A DNA stretch of 5,997 nucleotides, taken from NCBI GenBank assembly GCA_028870615.1, contig JAGWPH010000180.1, forward strand, positions 1-5,997, given 5' to 3'. The translations under genes and the position numbers were made by a program. The notes beneath the pieces are model-generated. The model did not search any database, had not been told where the DNA came from, and was given only the letters and a program-made list of their open reading frames with translations. Of the stretch, positions 5,979 through 5,997 are shown one piece after another. The first letter of the stretch is position 1; every line of letters starts with the position of its first letter. This stretch comes from Betaproteobacteria bacterium (lineage in GTDB: Bacteria; Pseudomonadota; Gammaproteobacteria; Burkholderiales; Ferrovaceae).

Positions 5979-5997
5979 ATGGCTGCAGAAAACTCCA
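5979..5997 (+). CDS. rpoD: Probable RNA polymerase sigma factor RpoD, first codons only (partial)
   Basis: An open frame starting ATG GCT GCA GAA AAC runs off the right edge, giving only MAAENS. The identity rests on position: rpoD normally follows dnaG in the macromolecular synthesis operon, with rpsU at its head, and a candidate promoter lies just upstream. AAGAGG (5961-5966) lies 12 nt before this ATG as a ribosome binding site. A second in-frame ATG at 5952 would add nine residues (MSFKRRDSI) and has only a weak GGAA in front of it, so the start is uncertain. Six residues cannot confirm the family. Confidence 0.6.

Overview
The window is an ordinary chromosomal housekeeping stretch from what looks like a betaproteobacterium, perhaps Nitrosomonadales-like. 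This rests on three things: the protein flavours (a short 70-residue S21, a YqeY placed between S21 and primase, a DnaG starting MIPRDFI), the gene order envC-ctpA-moeB, and moderately GC-rich codon use that is even across the window. The genus is a guess. There are no mobile elements, CRISPR repeats, tRNAs or rRNAs, and I see no sign of horizontal transfer or of a new defence or metabolic system.

Left part (1-2269, + strand): the last 27 codons of an EnvC-like murein hydrolase activator, then a complete S41 carboxyl-terminal processing protease (ctpA), then a MoeB/ThiF/HesA-family adenylyltransferase. Gaps are 21 bp and 3 bp, so these look like one transcription unit. The first two are cell-envelope proteins. 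The third is a cytosolic enzyme of sulfur-carrier activation with no obvious functional link to them.

Middle (2266-3285, - strand): tsaD, the catalytic subunit of tRNA t6A synthesis, runs towards moeB. The two stop codons share one palindromic CTAG. tsaD diverges from rpsU across a 117-bp intergenic region that holds a strong promoter for rpsU and a weaker candidate promoter for tsaD.

Right part (3403-5997, + strand): rpsU (ribosomal protein S21), yqeY (GatB/YqeY domain protein), dnaG (primase) and the first codons of a probable rpoD (housekeeping sigma factor). This is the macromolecular synthesis operon, which links initiation of translation, replication and transcription, with yqeY inserted after rpsU. 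Candidate controls visible in the DNA are a GTGACA/TATAAT promoter before rpsU, a terminator-like hairpin just before dnaG, poor ribosome binding sites on yqeY and dnaG, and an extended -10 element before rpoD whose downstream sequence closely resembles that of the rpsU promoter. Together they suggest that S21 and sigma factor are made in quantity while primase is kept low, as is known for the E. coli operon.
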